From ECT2AJA-044 sp965262845 (lineage in GTDB: Bacteria; Bacteroidota; Bacteroidia; Flavobacteriales; ECT2AJA-044), in the NCBI GenBank assembly GCA_965262845.1, contig CBDHFX010000002.1, positions 1,550,001 through 1,614,000 of the forward strand: a stretch of 64,000 nt of DNA. Reading direction: 5' to 3'. This document shows, piece after piece, positions 53,787 through 61,483 of the stretch; the stretch's first letter is position 1, and the number at the start of each line of letters is the position of its first letter. The notes under the pieces were generated by a model that saw only the letters and a program-made list of their open reading frames with translations, was not told where the DNA came from and ran no database searches. A program made the position numbers and the translations under genes.

Positions 53787-56309
53787 ATGAGAAAATCAAT
53801 CGTATGGATCCTGAGTTTGGCCCTTGTTCCAGTGGTGGCCAGCTGGCTCGGGTTGCCGGCAGTCGAAAAAAACAACGAGGCCATCATTGACTGGCCGGCT
53901 CCGACCGGGACCATGATGATGCACGACAGCATTTCTGAGAAGGAACACCAACAACAGAGAGAGGCCTGGCTGAAAGGTATGCAAAAAGCAGCTCCCGGGG
54001 TCAATCCGGAGCGACTTGAGCACGAGTATCGTTTTGAGCGCCAGCGCCGTTTGGCATCCCGGAGCAGTGTAACCTCCCTCGCGGGAGGAAAGGTACAGGG
54101 ACAGTTCGCCGAACGGGGTTGTAATTTCCACAGCGGATGCATCAGGGCCGTGGAATGGGATACCGTAAACGATGTGATGTACGTGCAAACCTCGGGCGGG
54201 ATCCTGTTTGCGGGACCTGAGGATGGGTCCAACTGGCAACCGGTGAATGAGCACCTTAGCATGGGATCAGGGCTTTTCATTCGGTTGGTGGAGCACAACG
54301 GCGGACAACGATTACTAGCCGGAATGCGCGGATCGTGGTTCTACTACAGTGATGATCTCGGTCAGACCTGGGACACGGCAGACGGGCTTCAGCAAATTGC
54401 GCCACAATATTTGACATTCATCCTTGATGTAATCCTGCTGAATGATTCTGCCCGAACCATGTACCTCATGACTACCGAATGGCTTGGAACGCATCATCGT
54501 TTATACCGAAGTACGGATCATGGAGCTACTTTTGATCTGCTCTTTGAGTTTCCCACAAATGTGTATGGACACTTCTGGCGCGTTGATCTGTGGGCACATC
54601 GGTACGAAGAGGCCGCTTACATGATCCTGGGGGACTCAGTGTTTGAGCTAACCGGAGACACGAGCCGTTATTTTAGGGGGGTTGTACCGGGAGCAACCAG
54701 CACTACCTTGATTACCGGATATGCGAGCCCAACCGACACAAACGATATTTTATATGTCTATACCGACTATGATATCTACCGAAGTGCTGACGGAGGAGTA
54801 AATTGGACTTACCAGGGAACTCTGAGTGAACCTCCCTGGACAAAAATGAGCTTTGAATGTTCCGTGGCAGATCAGGAAAAGCTATACTTCGGCGGTGTCA
54901 ATTGCTGGCGTTCGTGGGATCAGGGACAGAACTGGTTCTGGGTGAACCACTGGAACGACTACGGGAGCTCTGAGAGCACGAAATTGCATGCGGATATTCC
55001 GAATGTTCAGTCCTTTTGGGACGACCATGGCAATGAAGTGCTTCTGATCTCTACAGATGCATCGTTCTATGCATCCACGGACAACGGGCTAACGGTGAAT
55101 AACCTGGGACTGTCCGGGCTCAATGCTTCCCGCATGTATGACCATTTGTCCAGCACCTTTGAGCCGGGAGTGATCTATGTGGGTACACAGGATCAGGGAT
55201 ACCAGCGGGTCCAGCAGGATACCGGAGGCATACTGACCTTTGATCAGGTGGGGGGCGGGGACTACGGTTGGCTGTGCAGCTCGGATGGCGGCCATAACCT
55301 TTGGATGACCTCTCCGGGGCTTGTTGCCCACTGGATTGATGCACCGTACGGCTGGGCCCAACCCGCAGTCTGGTTCCACAATGGGGTCAATACCTTTTGG
55401 ATGCCTCCCCTGATGGCCGATCCCTATAACGGCCATGTGGCTTATCTTGCCGGAGGCAATTTGACCGGTGCAGGCAGTGCATCGCATATGATCAGGCTGG
55501 AAGATCACGGTGGGGGGGTCACAGACATTACAGCCACCCAGCTACCCTACGACTTCAATCAAAACGGAGGAGGAAATGTCTCGGCGATGGCCTACAGCCC
55601 GATTGATCCGGATCACTGGTACGTGCTGACCGACAACGGGAAATTCTACCACTCATCAGATGCCGGAGTGAACTGGACCCAGCACCATATCCCGAATGCA
55701 CCGGGAGGATACTATCTTTATGGTATGACGATCTATCCTTCACCTGTGGATCTCGGAACCGTATATATTGGCGGCAGCGGATATAGTAATCCGGCCATAT
55801 ATAAAACCGATAACCATGGAGCGGGATTCGTGCCGATGAGCAATGGCCTGCCGCCGACACTGGTGCACGAAATCGCCGGAGATCCGACTGATTCCCTGCT
55901 TTTTGCAGCTACCAGATTAGGGCCTTTTGTTTATGTGTCCTCTGAAGATGAATGGTATGATCTGATCCCAATGGGTATGCCTGACGTACTTTGCTGGAGT
56001 GTGGAATACGTCAATGCCATAGATGTGGCCCGGTTCGGAACATACGCCCGCGGCTTGTGGGATCTGAATTTAGAGACGACTATCGGGCTAACGGAGCAGG
56101 AACTGGCAGAATGGAAGGTGTATCCAAATCCGACCCGCGATCAGGTGCGATTCAGCGAAGTGCTTGAAACCGGCATGTTGGCAGATCTGAACGGGCGGGT
56201 GGTACGCCAATGGAACACCCCCATTGATCGGCTTGATGTTTCGGATCTTCCCGCAGGGAGATATATCCTGAGATCCGGGCAAGGAGCCCAGGTGGTGGTG
56301 AAGTTTTAG
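53787..56309 (+). CDS. T9SS beta-propeller surface protein, copy C
   Basis: 840 residues from MRKSIVWILSLALVPVVASW. The frame is open back to 53655 through ddl-derived codons, giving a possible 44-residue extension, but the signal peptide only makes sense from 53787. The BNR-like motifs and sorting tail (WKVYPNPTRDQVRFSE to AQVVVKF) are as in A and B. Variable patches read VNHWNDYGSSESTKLHADI and LVAHWIDAPYGWAQPAVWFH. Copies differ mostly in short clusters of substitutions, which suggests selection on exposed loops or mosaic exchange. Confidence 0.82.
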   Translation: MRKSIVWILSLALVPVVASWLGLPAVEKNNEAIIDWPAPTGTMMMHDSISEKEHQQQREAWLKGMQKAAPGVNPERLEHEYRFERQRRLASRSSVTSLAGGKVQGQFAERGCNFHSGCIRAVEWDTVNDVMYVQTSGGILFAGPEDGSNWQPVNEHLSMGSGLFIRLVEHNGGQRLLAGMRGSWFYYSDDLGQTWDTADGLQQIAPQYLTFILDVILLNDSARTMYLMTTEWLGTHHRLYRSTDHGATFDLLFEFPTNVYGHFWRVDLWAHRYEEAAYMILGDSVFELTGDTSRYFRGVVPGATSTTLITGYASPTDTNDILYVYTDYDIYRSADGGVNWTYQGTLSEPPWTKMSFECSVADQEKLYFGGVNCWRSWDQGQNWFWVNHWNDYGSSESTKLHADIPNVQSFWDDHGNEVLLISTDASFYASTDNGLTVNNLGLSGLNASRMYDHLSSTFEPGVIYVGTQDQGYQRVQQDTGGILTFDQVGGGDYGWLCSSDGGHNLWMTSPGLVAHWIDAPYGWAQPAVWFHNGVNTFWMPPLMADPYNGHVAYLAGGNLTGAGSASHMIRLEDHGGGVTDITATQLPYDFNQNGGGNVSAMAYSPIDPDHWYVLTDNGKFYHSSDAGVNWTQHHIPNAPGGYYLYGMTIYPSPVDLGTVYIGGSGYSNPAIYKTDNHGAGFVPMSNGLPPTLVHEIAGDPTDSLLFAATRLGPFVYVSSEDEWYDLIPMGMPDVLCWSVEYVNAIDVARFGTYARGLWDLNLETTIGLTEQELAEWKVYPNPTRDQVRFSEVLETGMLADLNGRVVRQWNTPIDRLDVSDLPAGRYILRSGQGAQVVVKF

Positions 56310-56399
56310 CTCCCGCTCAAGGCCCGCGTCAGAGCTTAATGGGAGAACCTGTACCAACTTTTCGGAGGCACGTGCGCAGTGACTGATGGCTCTGTTTTA
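56310..56399 (+). pseudogene. ddl scrap joined to an rdgB 3'-end scrap
   Basis: After copy C, CTCCCG and AAGGCCCGCGTCAG resemble ddl pieces (about 56840 and 56975-56990). From about 56339 the sequence closely follows the 3' end of rdgB at 57563-57622, sharing CAACTTTTCGG, GGCACGTGCGC and GTGACTGAT. The intact ddl begins 25 bases later. Confidence 0.72.
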
Positions 56400-56424
56400 A
56401 AATCCGCAGTACCTTTAGGGCCTT

Positions 56425-57408
56425 ATGAGATCAAAGCCCGTAATCGCAGTGGCAACCGGTGGCTATTCGAGCGAGCGCGAAATTTCCCTTAAAAGCGCCT
56501 CTGTTGTGGCCCGTCATTTGGATCCGGCCGAGTTCGACGTGCACCTGCTTGATCTGGCTCCCGACGGATGGTTCCATATAGCATCCGATGGAACGCGAAC
56601 GGAAGTAAACAGAGCCGATTTCACGGTTTCCGTACCTCGCGGTACGATCCGTTTCAACGCGGTTTTTATCGCCATCCACGGCACACCGGGCGAAGACGGT
56701 AAATTACAATCATACCTTGACCTCCTCAACATTCCCTACAATACCTGTGGTCCCTTCGAAGCAGCACTTACCTTTGAAAAAGGCGTGTGCAACCAACTTC
56801 TTCGCCAGTTCAGTATTCCTGTTGCCCGGGCCCGGCTTTTAACTCCCGAAGACGAGATCGGTCCGGACGCCCTGATCGACGAACTGGAACTTCCGCTATT
56901 TATTAAACCGGGCAAGGCCGGATCAAGCTACGGCGTGAGCAAGGCAAAAGCGAAAGAAGATATCCTGCCGGCGATCGAAAAGGCGCGTCAGTTCGACAAC
57001 CTGGTGATCGTGGAGGAATTCATGGACGGACGCGAAGTAACCTGTGGCGTGTTCCGTCATGAAGGAGTCATTACTGCATTGCCCATCACCGAGATCATCA
57101 GCGACAACGAATTTTTTGATTATCAGGCCAAGTATGAAGGTGCCAGTCAGGAAATCACCCCGGCACGCATCGCGCCGCAGGCGCAAAAAAGCGTGCAGGA
57201 AACCAGCCGGCAAATTTATCGCTCACTCCGTTTGAAGGGGGTGTGCCGGATGGATTATATCCTGCGCAACGGTATCGCCCACCTTATTGAGATCAACACC
57301 GTTCCGGGACTGAGCGAAGCGAGTATAGTGCCACAGCAGGTGGAACATTTTGGTCTTGATCTGCGTTCGTTCTTCGGCAATCAAATGAAGGAGGTATTGG
57401 ATCTCTGA
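56425..57408 (+). CDS. ddl: D-alanine--D-alanine ligase
   Basis: ATP-grasp ligase making D-Ala-D-Ala for peptidoglycan, 327 residues. Motifs are GGYSSEREISLKSA (N-terminal glycine/serine loop), AIHGTPGEDGKLQSYLD, PLFIKPGKAGSSYGVSKA, VIVEEFMDGREVTCGV and LIEINTVPGLSEASIVPQQ with the metal-binding Glu-Asn. It is the only complete ddl here; four degenerate pieces lie upstream. A TACCTTTA box at 56410-56417 precedes the ATG, but it leaves almost no leader. Confidence 0.95.
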   Translation: MRSKPVIAVATGGYSSEREISLKSASVVARHLDPAEFDVHLLDLAPDGWFHIASDGTRTEVNRADFTVSVPRGTIRFNAVFIAIHGTPGEDGKLQSYLDLLNIPYNTCGPFEAALTFEKGVCNQLLRQFSIPVARARLLTPEDEIGPDALIDELELPLFIKPGKAGSSYGVSKAKAKEDILPAIEKARQFDNLVIVEEFMDGREVTCGVFRHEGVITALPITEIISDNEFFDYQAKYEGASQEITPARIAPQAQKSVQETSRQIYRSLRLKGVCRMDYILRNGIAHLIEINTVPGLSEASIVPQQVEHFGLDLRSFFGNQMKEVLDL

Positions 57409-57567
57409 GGAGAAGCCTTCAGAGTCACATTATGAGTACTGGGGGTTACCGGGTGAATCAGGTGAAAAGACCTCTGAAGATTTTGATGATCCGGATAAGA
57501 TCCTTACACACGCATGGGAACAGACCATTGAATATTTCAATGACGAATGGGAAAAGATAAAGTATTG
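57409..57567 (+). other. possible gene fragment between ddl and rdgB
   Basis: A plus-strand frame reads SHYEYWGLPGESGEK, then TSEDFDDPDKILTHAWEQ and ends EWEKIKY at a TGA (57566-57568). The composition looks protein-like, but no start codon is available. It may be the end of a lost gene that was also part of the rearranged region. No family is recognised. Confidence 0.3.
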
Positions 57568-58154
57568 AGAAACTGCAGCAACTTTTCGGTGGCACGTGCG
57601 CGGTGACTGATAGCATTCTTTTCATCAGCCGATAGTTCTGCGAAGGTGCGCGTATCTCCCCGGAACCGAAAAATGGGATCGTATCCGAACCCTCCCTTGC
57701 CGGAAGGCTGTTCCGTGATGGTCCCATTGGCAATGCCTTCAAAGGTGTGTTCTTCACCGTTGACGATCAGCGCGATAACCGTTCTGAAACGAGCTGTCCG
57801 ATTCCCGAAATGCCGGAGTTCGTACAGCACCTTATACATATTTTCGCTTGCATCGCGGCTGGGCCCCGCATAACGCGCACTCAGCACGCCTGGCCGCCCT
57901 CCCAGGGCTTCCACTTCGAGTCCGGTATCATCAGCGAAACAATTTTTGCCGTAGTGCTCATGGATGTACCGTGCCTTTTGCAAGGCATTTCCCCTGATCG
58001 TCGGCTGTGTTTCCGGAATATCTTCCATGCAGCCGATATCCTTTAAGCTCAGGAGTCTGATATGCTGTGCCGTCATAGCCTGCACTTCGCTTATTTTGTG
58101 TTCATTGTTCGTAGCAAAGACCAGCTCCACAGGCGCATTCGCAAAAGCCCCCAT
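57537..58154 (-). CDS. rdgB: RdgB/HAM1 non-canonical purine NTP pyrophosphatase
   Basis: Hydrolyses dITP and XTP to cleanse nucleotide pools. About 205 residues, with VFATNNEHKISEV (SHxTNNxxK-like N-terminal motif), FADDTGLEVEALGGRPGVLSARYAG in two adjacent pieces, GKGGFGYDPIF, and the C-terminal SHRARA. The ATG at 58154 is preferred over the TTG at 58166. Its 3' end is partly duplicated at 56339-56399. It is divergent from nadC, with under 50 bases between starts. Confidence 0.94.
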   Translation of the reverse strand: MGAFANAPVELVFATNNEHKISEVQAMTAQHIRLLSLKDIGCMEDIPETQPTIRGNALQKARYIHEHYGKNCFADDTGLEVEALGGRPGVLSARYAGPSRDASENMYKVLYELRHFGNRTARFRTVIALIVNGEEHTFEGIANGTITEQPSGKGGFGYDPIFRFRGDTRTFAELSADEKNAISHRARATEKLLQFLNTLSFPIRH

Positions 58155-58199
58155 TTCGTTCACCAATTATTCCGTACTTTGCACTCAAAGGTAGCACAT

Positions 58200-59060
58200 A
58201 TGATCGTGCTCAAAGACCACCGCAACGAACTAGTCGAATTCATTGATCGCTCCCTGCGGGAGGATGTGGGAGATGGAGACCATAGTTCACTCGCCTGCAT
58301 ACCGGCATCCATAGCCCGGAAAGCTCAGCTGCTCTGCAAGCAGAGCGGCATAATGGCAGGTTTACCCCTGGTGGAAATGATCTTTAAGCGGGTTGATGAG
58401 CGTTGTGAAGTGGAATACCTGCTCAGGGATGGTGCGCAAATGGCTCCCGGAGACGTGGCCTTCCGGGTAACCGGACCGGCGCAGGCTCTGCTGGCTGCGG
58501 AACGACTTGTACTGAACTGTCTTCAGCGTATGAGTGCCGTGGCAACCAAGGCCCGGCATTTTCAGGATCTGCTCAAGGGACTTCCAACCAAAGTGCTGGA
58601 TACGCGAAAAACCACACCCGGACTTCGGCTGCTCGAAAAATACAGTGTGCAGGTCGGAGGGGGCATGAATCACCGCTACGGACTGTACGACATGATCATG
58701 CTGAAAGACAACCATCTCCATTTTGCAGGGGGAATTGAACCGGCCATCAAAAAAGCCCGGGCTTACGTGGCAGAAAAAGGCGGGGGGCTCAGGATCGAAG
58801 TGGAAGCGCAGGACCTGAACGAGGTGCGGGCTATTCTCGCCGCAGGCGATGTAGATCGTATCATGCTCGACAATTTTAACTACGCCGATACGCGGGAGGC
58901 TGTGGCACTGATCAACGGACGCTGCGAAACGGAATCAAGTGGCGGTATCACGGAACAAACCGTTCGCCAATACGCTGAATGCGGGGTTGATTTTATTAGT
59001 GTGGGCGCACTTACGCACTCGGTTTGCAACCTGGATATGAGCCTAAAAGCCGTGAAATGA
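58200..59060 (+). CDS. nadC: nicotinate-nucleotide pyrophosphorylase (quinolinate phosphoribosyltransferase)
   Basis: Converts quinolinate to nicotinate mononucleotide for NAD synthesis. About 286 residues from MIVLKDHRNELVEFIDRSL. Motifs are LREDVGDGDHSS, LNCLQRMSAVAT, VLDTRKTTPGLRLLEKY, GGGMNHRYGLYDMIMLKDNH and IMLDNF. The open frame extends back to 58062 across rdgB, but the ATG at 58200 is the family start. The stop overlaps the next start (ATGA). Confidence 0.95.
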   Translation: MIVLKDHRNELVEFIDRSLREDVGDGDHSSLACIPASIARKAQLLCKQSGIMAGLPLVEMIFKRVDERCEVEYLLRDGAQMAPGDVAFRVTGPAQALLAAERLVLNCLQRMSAVATKARHFQDLLKGLPTKVLDTRKTTPGLRLLEKYSVQVGGGMNHRYGLYDMIMLKDNHLHFAGGIEPAIKKARAYVAEKGGGLRIEVEAQDLNEVRAILAAGDVDRIMLDNFNYADTREAVALINGRCETESSGGITEQTVRQYAECGVDFISVGALTHSVCNLDMSLKAVK

Positions 59061-60034
59061 TTGATCAATGGTTGCAACGACTTTGGCGCTCTGCCCCGTT
59101 GATGGCCCTGCGTCGCCTGCTGAGGCGCATTTACCTGCCCGGTTTCGGGGGAGTGGATCTGTATCAGGTACTGAAATTCTTCGCGACCGGACTCATTGAA
59201 GGCTACCTGACCACCCGCGCGGCCAGCATTTCCTTCAGTTTCTTTCTGGCGATCTTCCCGTTTACCATCTTTTTGCTGACGATCATTGCCTACATCCCGA
59301 TCGACAATTTTCAGACGGAGCTGGTTGAATTGCTGGCGCAGGTGGTACCGCCCAGGACCTGGCAGGCTATCGACAGCACACTCACCGACATCATTCAGAT
59401 CAAGCGGGGTGGATTGCTGTCCCTCGGTTTCGTTCTGGCCCTGTTCTTCGCCAATAATGGGGTGAATGCCATCATCACCTCGTTCAATGCCACCTTTCAC
59501 AGCATTGAGATCCGTACATTTTTTAGTCAGCTCCGGGCATCCATTGTACTCACATTGGTACTATCGGTCATGTTCATCACTTCCGTGGTGCTGATCATCT
59601 TCAGCGAAGCCATTATTAACCGGTTCGAAGTCCTGGAAATTGTGTCGCGGTTCGAAAGCCAAATGCTTGGGCTCGCTCAGCTGATCGTGGTGCTGGCACT
59701 GATCTTCTTTAGCATTACCCTGCTCTACTACTTCGGTCCTGCCAATCGCAAGGAACAGCGTTTTTTCTCGCCCGGTGCCATCTTCAGTACGGCTTTACTG
59801 TGGCTCACTTCCTACGGGTTTGCAGCCTACGTTACCAATTTTGCCAGCTACAACCAAATTTACGGCTCCATCGGCACCCTGATCATTATCCTCATTTGGA
59901 TCTACATCAACTCCATCGTGCTGCTGGTCGGATTCGAGCTAAATGCCAGTATTGTCCATGCACGTAAAACATCAAGCCACGAAATTGAGTTACAACATGT
60001 AAAGATCTCTCGTCAAACAAAAGAAAAACCATGA
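59057..60034 (+). CDS. YihY/virulence factor BrkB family membrane protein
   Basis: About 325 residues from MIDQWLQRLW, with six likely membrane helices. The family features ATGLIEGYLTTRAASISFSF, LFFANNGVNAIITSFN, LLYYFGPANRKEQRFFSPGA and IYGSIGTLIIILIWIYINS are all present. It was formerly called ribonuclease BN, wrongly. The function is unknown. ATGA overlaps join it to nadC before and the DUF2147 gene after, so the three are co-translated. Confidence 0.9.
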   Translation: MIDQWLQRLWRSAPLMALRRLLRRIYLPGFGGVDLYQVLKFFATGLIEGYLTTRAASISFSFFLAIFPFTIFLLTIIAYIPIDNFQTELVELLAQVVPPRTWQAIDSTLTDIIQIKRGGLLSLGFVLALFFANNGVNAIITSFNATFHSIEIRTFFSQLRASIVLTLVLSVMFITSVVLIIFSEAIINRFEVLEIVSRFESQMLGLAQLIVVLALIFFSITLLYYFGPANRKEQRFFSPGAIFSTALLWLTSYGFAAYVTNFASYNQIYGSIGTLIIILIWIYINSIVLLVGFELNASIVHARKTSSHEIELQHVKISRQTKEKP

Positions 60035-60492
60035 AAAAGCTACTCCCTATACTGTTTATTTGTGCCTGCGGCACGATGCCTGCTCTCGCCCAACAGGGGG
60101 GCGATATCATAGGCGTTTGGCTGACGGAAGGCGGTAAATCCAGGATCGAAGTCACCCAGAGGAACGGAAAGTACTACGGCACCATCATTTGGCTGAGGGA
60201 TCCGTATGAATCGGATGGCAAAACCGTGAAGGTTGATGACGAGAATCCAAAAAAAGAACTCCGTACGCGTCCGATCGTGGGTATTGAGATCATCAAGGGG
60301 CTGGAATTTGACGAAGACGAATGGGACAACGGCGATATTTACGATCCGGAATCCGGTAACACGTACAGTGCCATCGCCAGGATGCCCGATAAAAACACAC
60401 TAAAGGTGCGGGGATACCTCGGCTTCTCCCTATTGGGTCGAACCACGGTGTGGACACGCGTCAGAACTGTCAAAAACGATCCGGATCCCTGA
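60031..60492 (+). CDS. DUF2147 secreted protein
   Basis: 153 residues with signal peptide MKKLLPILFICACGTMPALA. The DUF2147 core is IIGVWLTEGGKSRIEV, YYGTIIWLRDP, IVGIEIIKGL, GDIYDPESGNTYSA and LKVRGYLGFSLLGRTTVWTR. It is a lipocalin-like beta-barrel of unknown role, periplasmic or surface. It is the last gene of the nadC operon, and its 3' end overlaps the convergent GNAT-like gene by 23 bases. Confidence 0.88.
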   Translation: MKKLLPILFICACGTMPALAQQGGDIIGVWLTEGGKSRIEVTQRNGKYYGTIIWLRDPYESDGKTVKVDDENPKKELRTRPIVGIEIIKGLEFDEDEWDNGDIYDPESGNTYSAIARMPDKNTLKVRGYLGFSLLGRTTVWTRVRTVKNDPDP

Positions 60493-61378
60493 AAAAGTAA
60501 AGCGCCTTGACCCTTTTGTTCCTAAAACGGCGAAATTCATAATAAGTCACCCGTTCGGCACCCCAGGTGCGGAAAAACCGCTCAACCGGCTCAAGCATGC
60601 TACCTCCAAAATCGAACCCGAGGCCCAGTTCCCGGGACCACCTGATCCCTTCCCAAATGATGGCACTAAAAGCCTCGCTATTCCGATATTCGGGATCCGA
60701 GCCACCTTTATAATAATACACGTGGTCCGAATCGTGCAGAAACATCGCTGCAGAATGGACCCGTCCACCGGGATCGGCAGCCTGGATCAATTGAACACGA
60801 CCTCGTTCCAAACAAGCGCGATAGATGCGGTACAAATCATCCTTCGAAAATGGAGGTTGCCTGCCCTGTCGGTCAAAGGTCTTTACACTGAGTTCCCAAA
60901 GTACCGAGACATCCTCCGCTTCGCTCAGGGTAACACATTTCAATGCTTTTTTGATGTTGTATCGGTTTGAGGGCTTCATTCCTGCATTCACCTCATCCAG
61001 GGTAAGATCAGCCCGGAGCCGGTAGGTGATTCGGGGGCTCAGGTGACAGCCGTTCCAAACAAAAGGCAGGTAATACCCGAACTCCGGATGGAGTCGCCCC
61101 AGGAGCACATCATGTTCGGTAAGCGATTGAAACAGGGCATTCACCCCTTCCTTTAGGTATGAGTCCCGCCTGAAAGTTCCGACATCCTCCGGAAAATCGA
61201 ACCAGGGTCCCAGATAGGGTGCCAGATCAGGCGTGTTCAGGATCTTAAGTCCGAACCTGGTGCGCGACTCCATGGGCCAATAGGCCGTCACACCTCCTTT
61301 CTCCCACCGCTCCTCACGGAGCGATGAGCCCAGCAAGGTTTCGATCCACCACTGCTCCAGAAATAAGGGTCTGGCCAT
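60470..61378 (-). CDS. GNAT/FemAB-like acetyltransferase (BioF2-type)
   Basis: 302 residues starting MARPLFLEQWWIETLLG. The second half has the FemAB/GNAT pattern: LRADLTLDEVNAGMKPSNRYNIKKA, here split as LTLDEVNAGMKPS and RYNIKKA, then VQLIQAADPGGRVHSAAMFL, YYYKGGSDPEYRNSEAFSAI and GFDFGGSMLEPVERFFRTWG. It likely transfers an acyl or aminoacyl group; the acceptor is unknown. It is divergent from the PLP-enzyme pair and may serve the same pathway. Confidence 0.75.
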   Translation of the reverse strand: MARPLFLEQWWIETLLGSSLREERWEKGGVTAYWPMESRTRFGLKILNTPDLAPYLGPWFDFPEDVGTFRRDSYLKEGVNALFQSLTEHDVLLGRLHPEFGYYLPFVWNGCHLSPRITYRLRADLTLDEVNAGMKPSNRYNIKKALKCVTLSEAEDVSVLWELSVKTFDRQGRQPPFSKDDLYRIYRACLERGRVQLIQAADPGGRVHSAAMFLHDSDHVYYYKGGSDPEYRNSEAFSAIIWEGIRWSRELGLGFDFGGSMLEPVERFFRTWGAERVTYYEFRRFRNKRVKALYFFRDPDRF

Positions 61379-61432
61379 AAAAAAGATGGATAATTCCTTT
61401 GATATATCGCTTTAGAGAGCTAAGTTAGTCTA

Positions 61433-61464
61433 TTAGCTTCTTCCGGAAGAAAGAGCTACTTTTG
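61433..61464 (+). promoter_or_regulatory. promoter of the PLP-enzyme pair
   Basis: TTAG at 61433-61436, 20 bases, then TACTTTTG at 61457-61464, an exact TAnnTTTG box. The first gene's ATG is at 61484. Confidence 0.6.
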
Positions 61465-61483
61465 TTCATGCCAATGCCATTCC

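Larger units (their letters stand above)
48422..56309 (+). repeat. three-copy tandem array of ~2.6-2.7 kb units (propeller gene plus ddl scrap)
   Basis: Units start at 48422, 51108 and 53787. Long stretches, especially the last third of each gene, are nearly identical in DNA, while short patches differ. Spacers 2 and 3 share the same internally deleted ddl structure, so the B and C units duplicated after that decay. Confidence 0.85.

Noticed and set aside
48373..54298. Long antisense frames (up to 296 codons) repeated in copies A, B and C
   Set aside because: They recur only because the sense genes are duplicated; the peptides are Ser/Cys/Arg-rich with no domain, while the sense frames have signal peptides, BNR motifs and sorting tails.
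48422..56309. Propeller proteins as true sialidases
   Set aside because: Asp-box motifs are present, but I could not identify the catalytic Arg triad, Tyr/Glu pair or FRIP motif.
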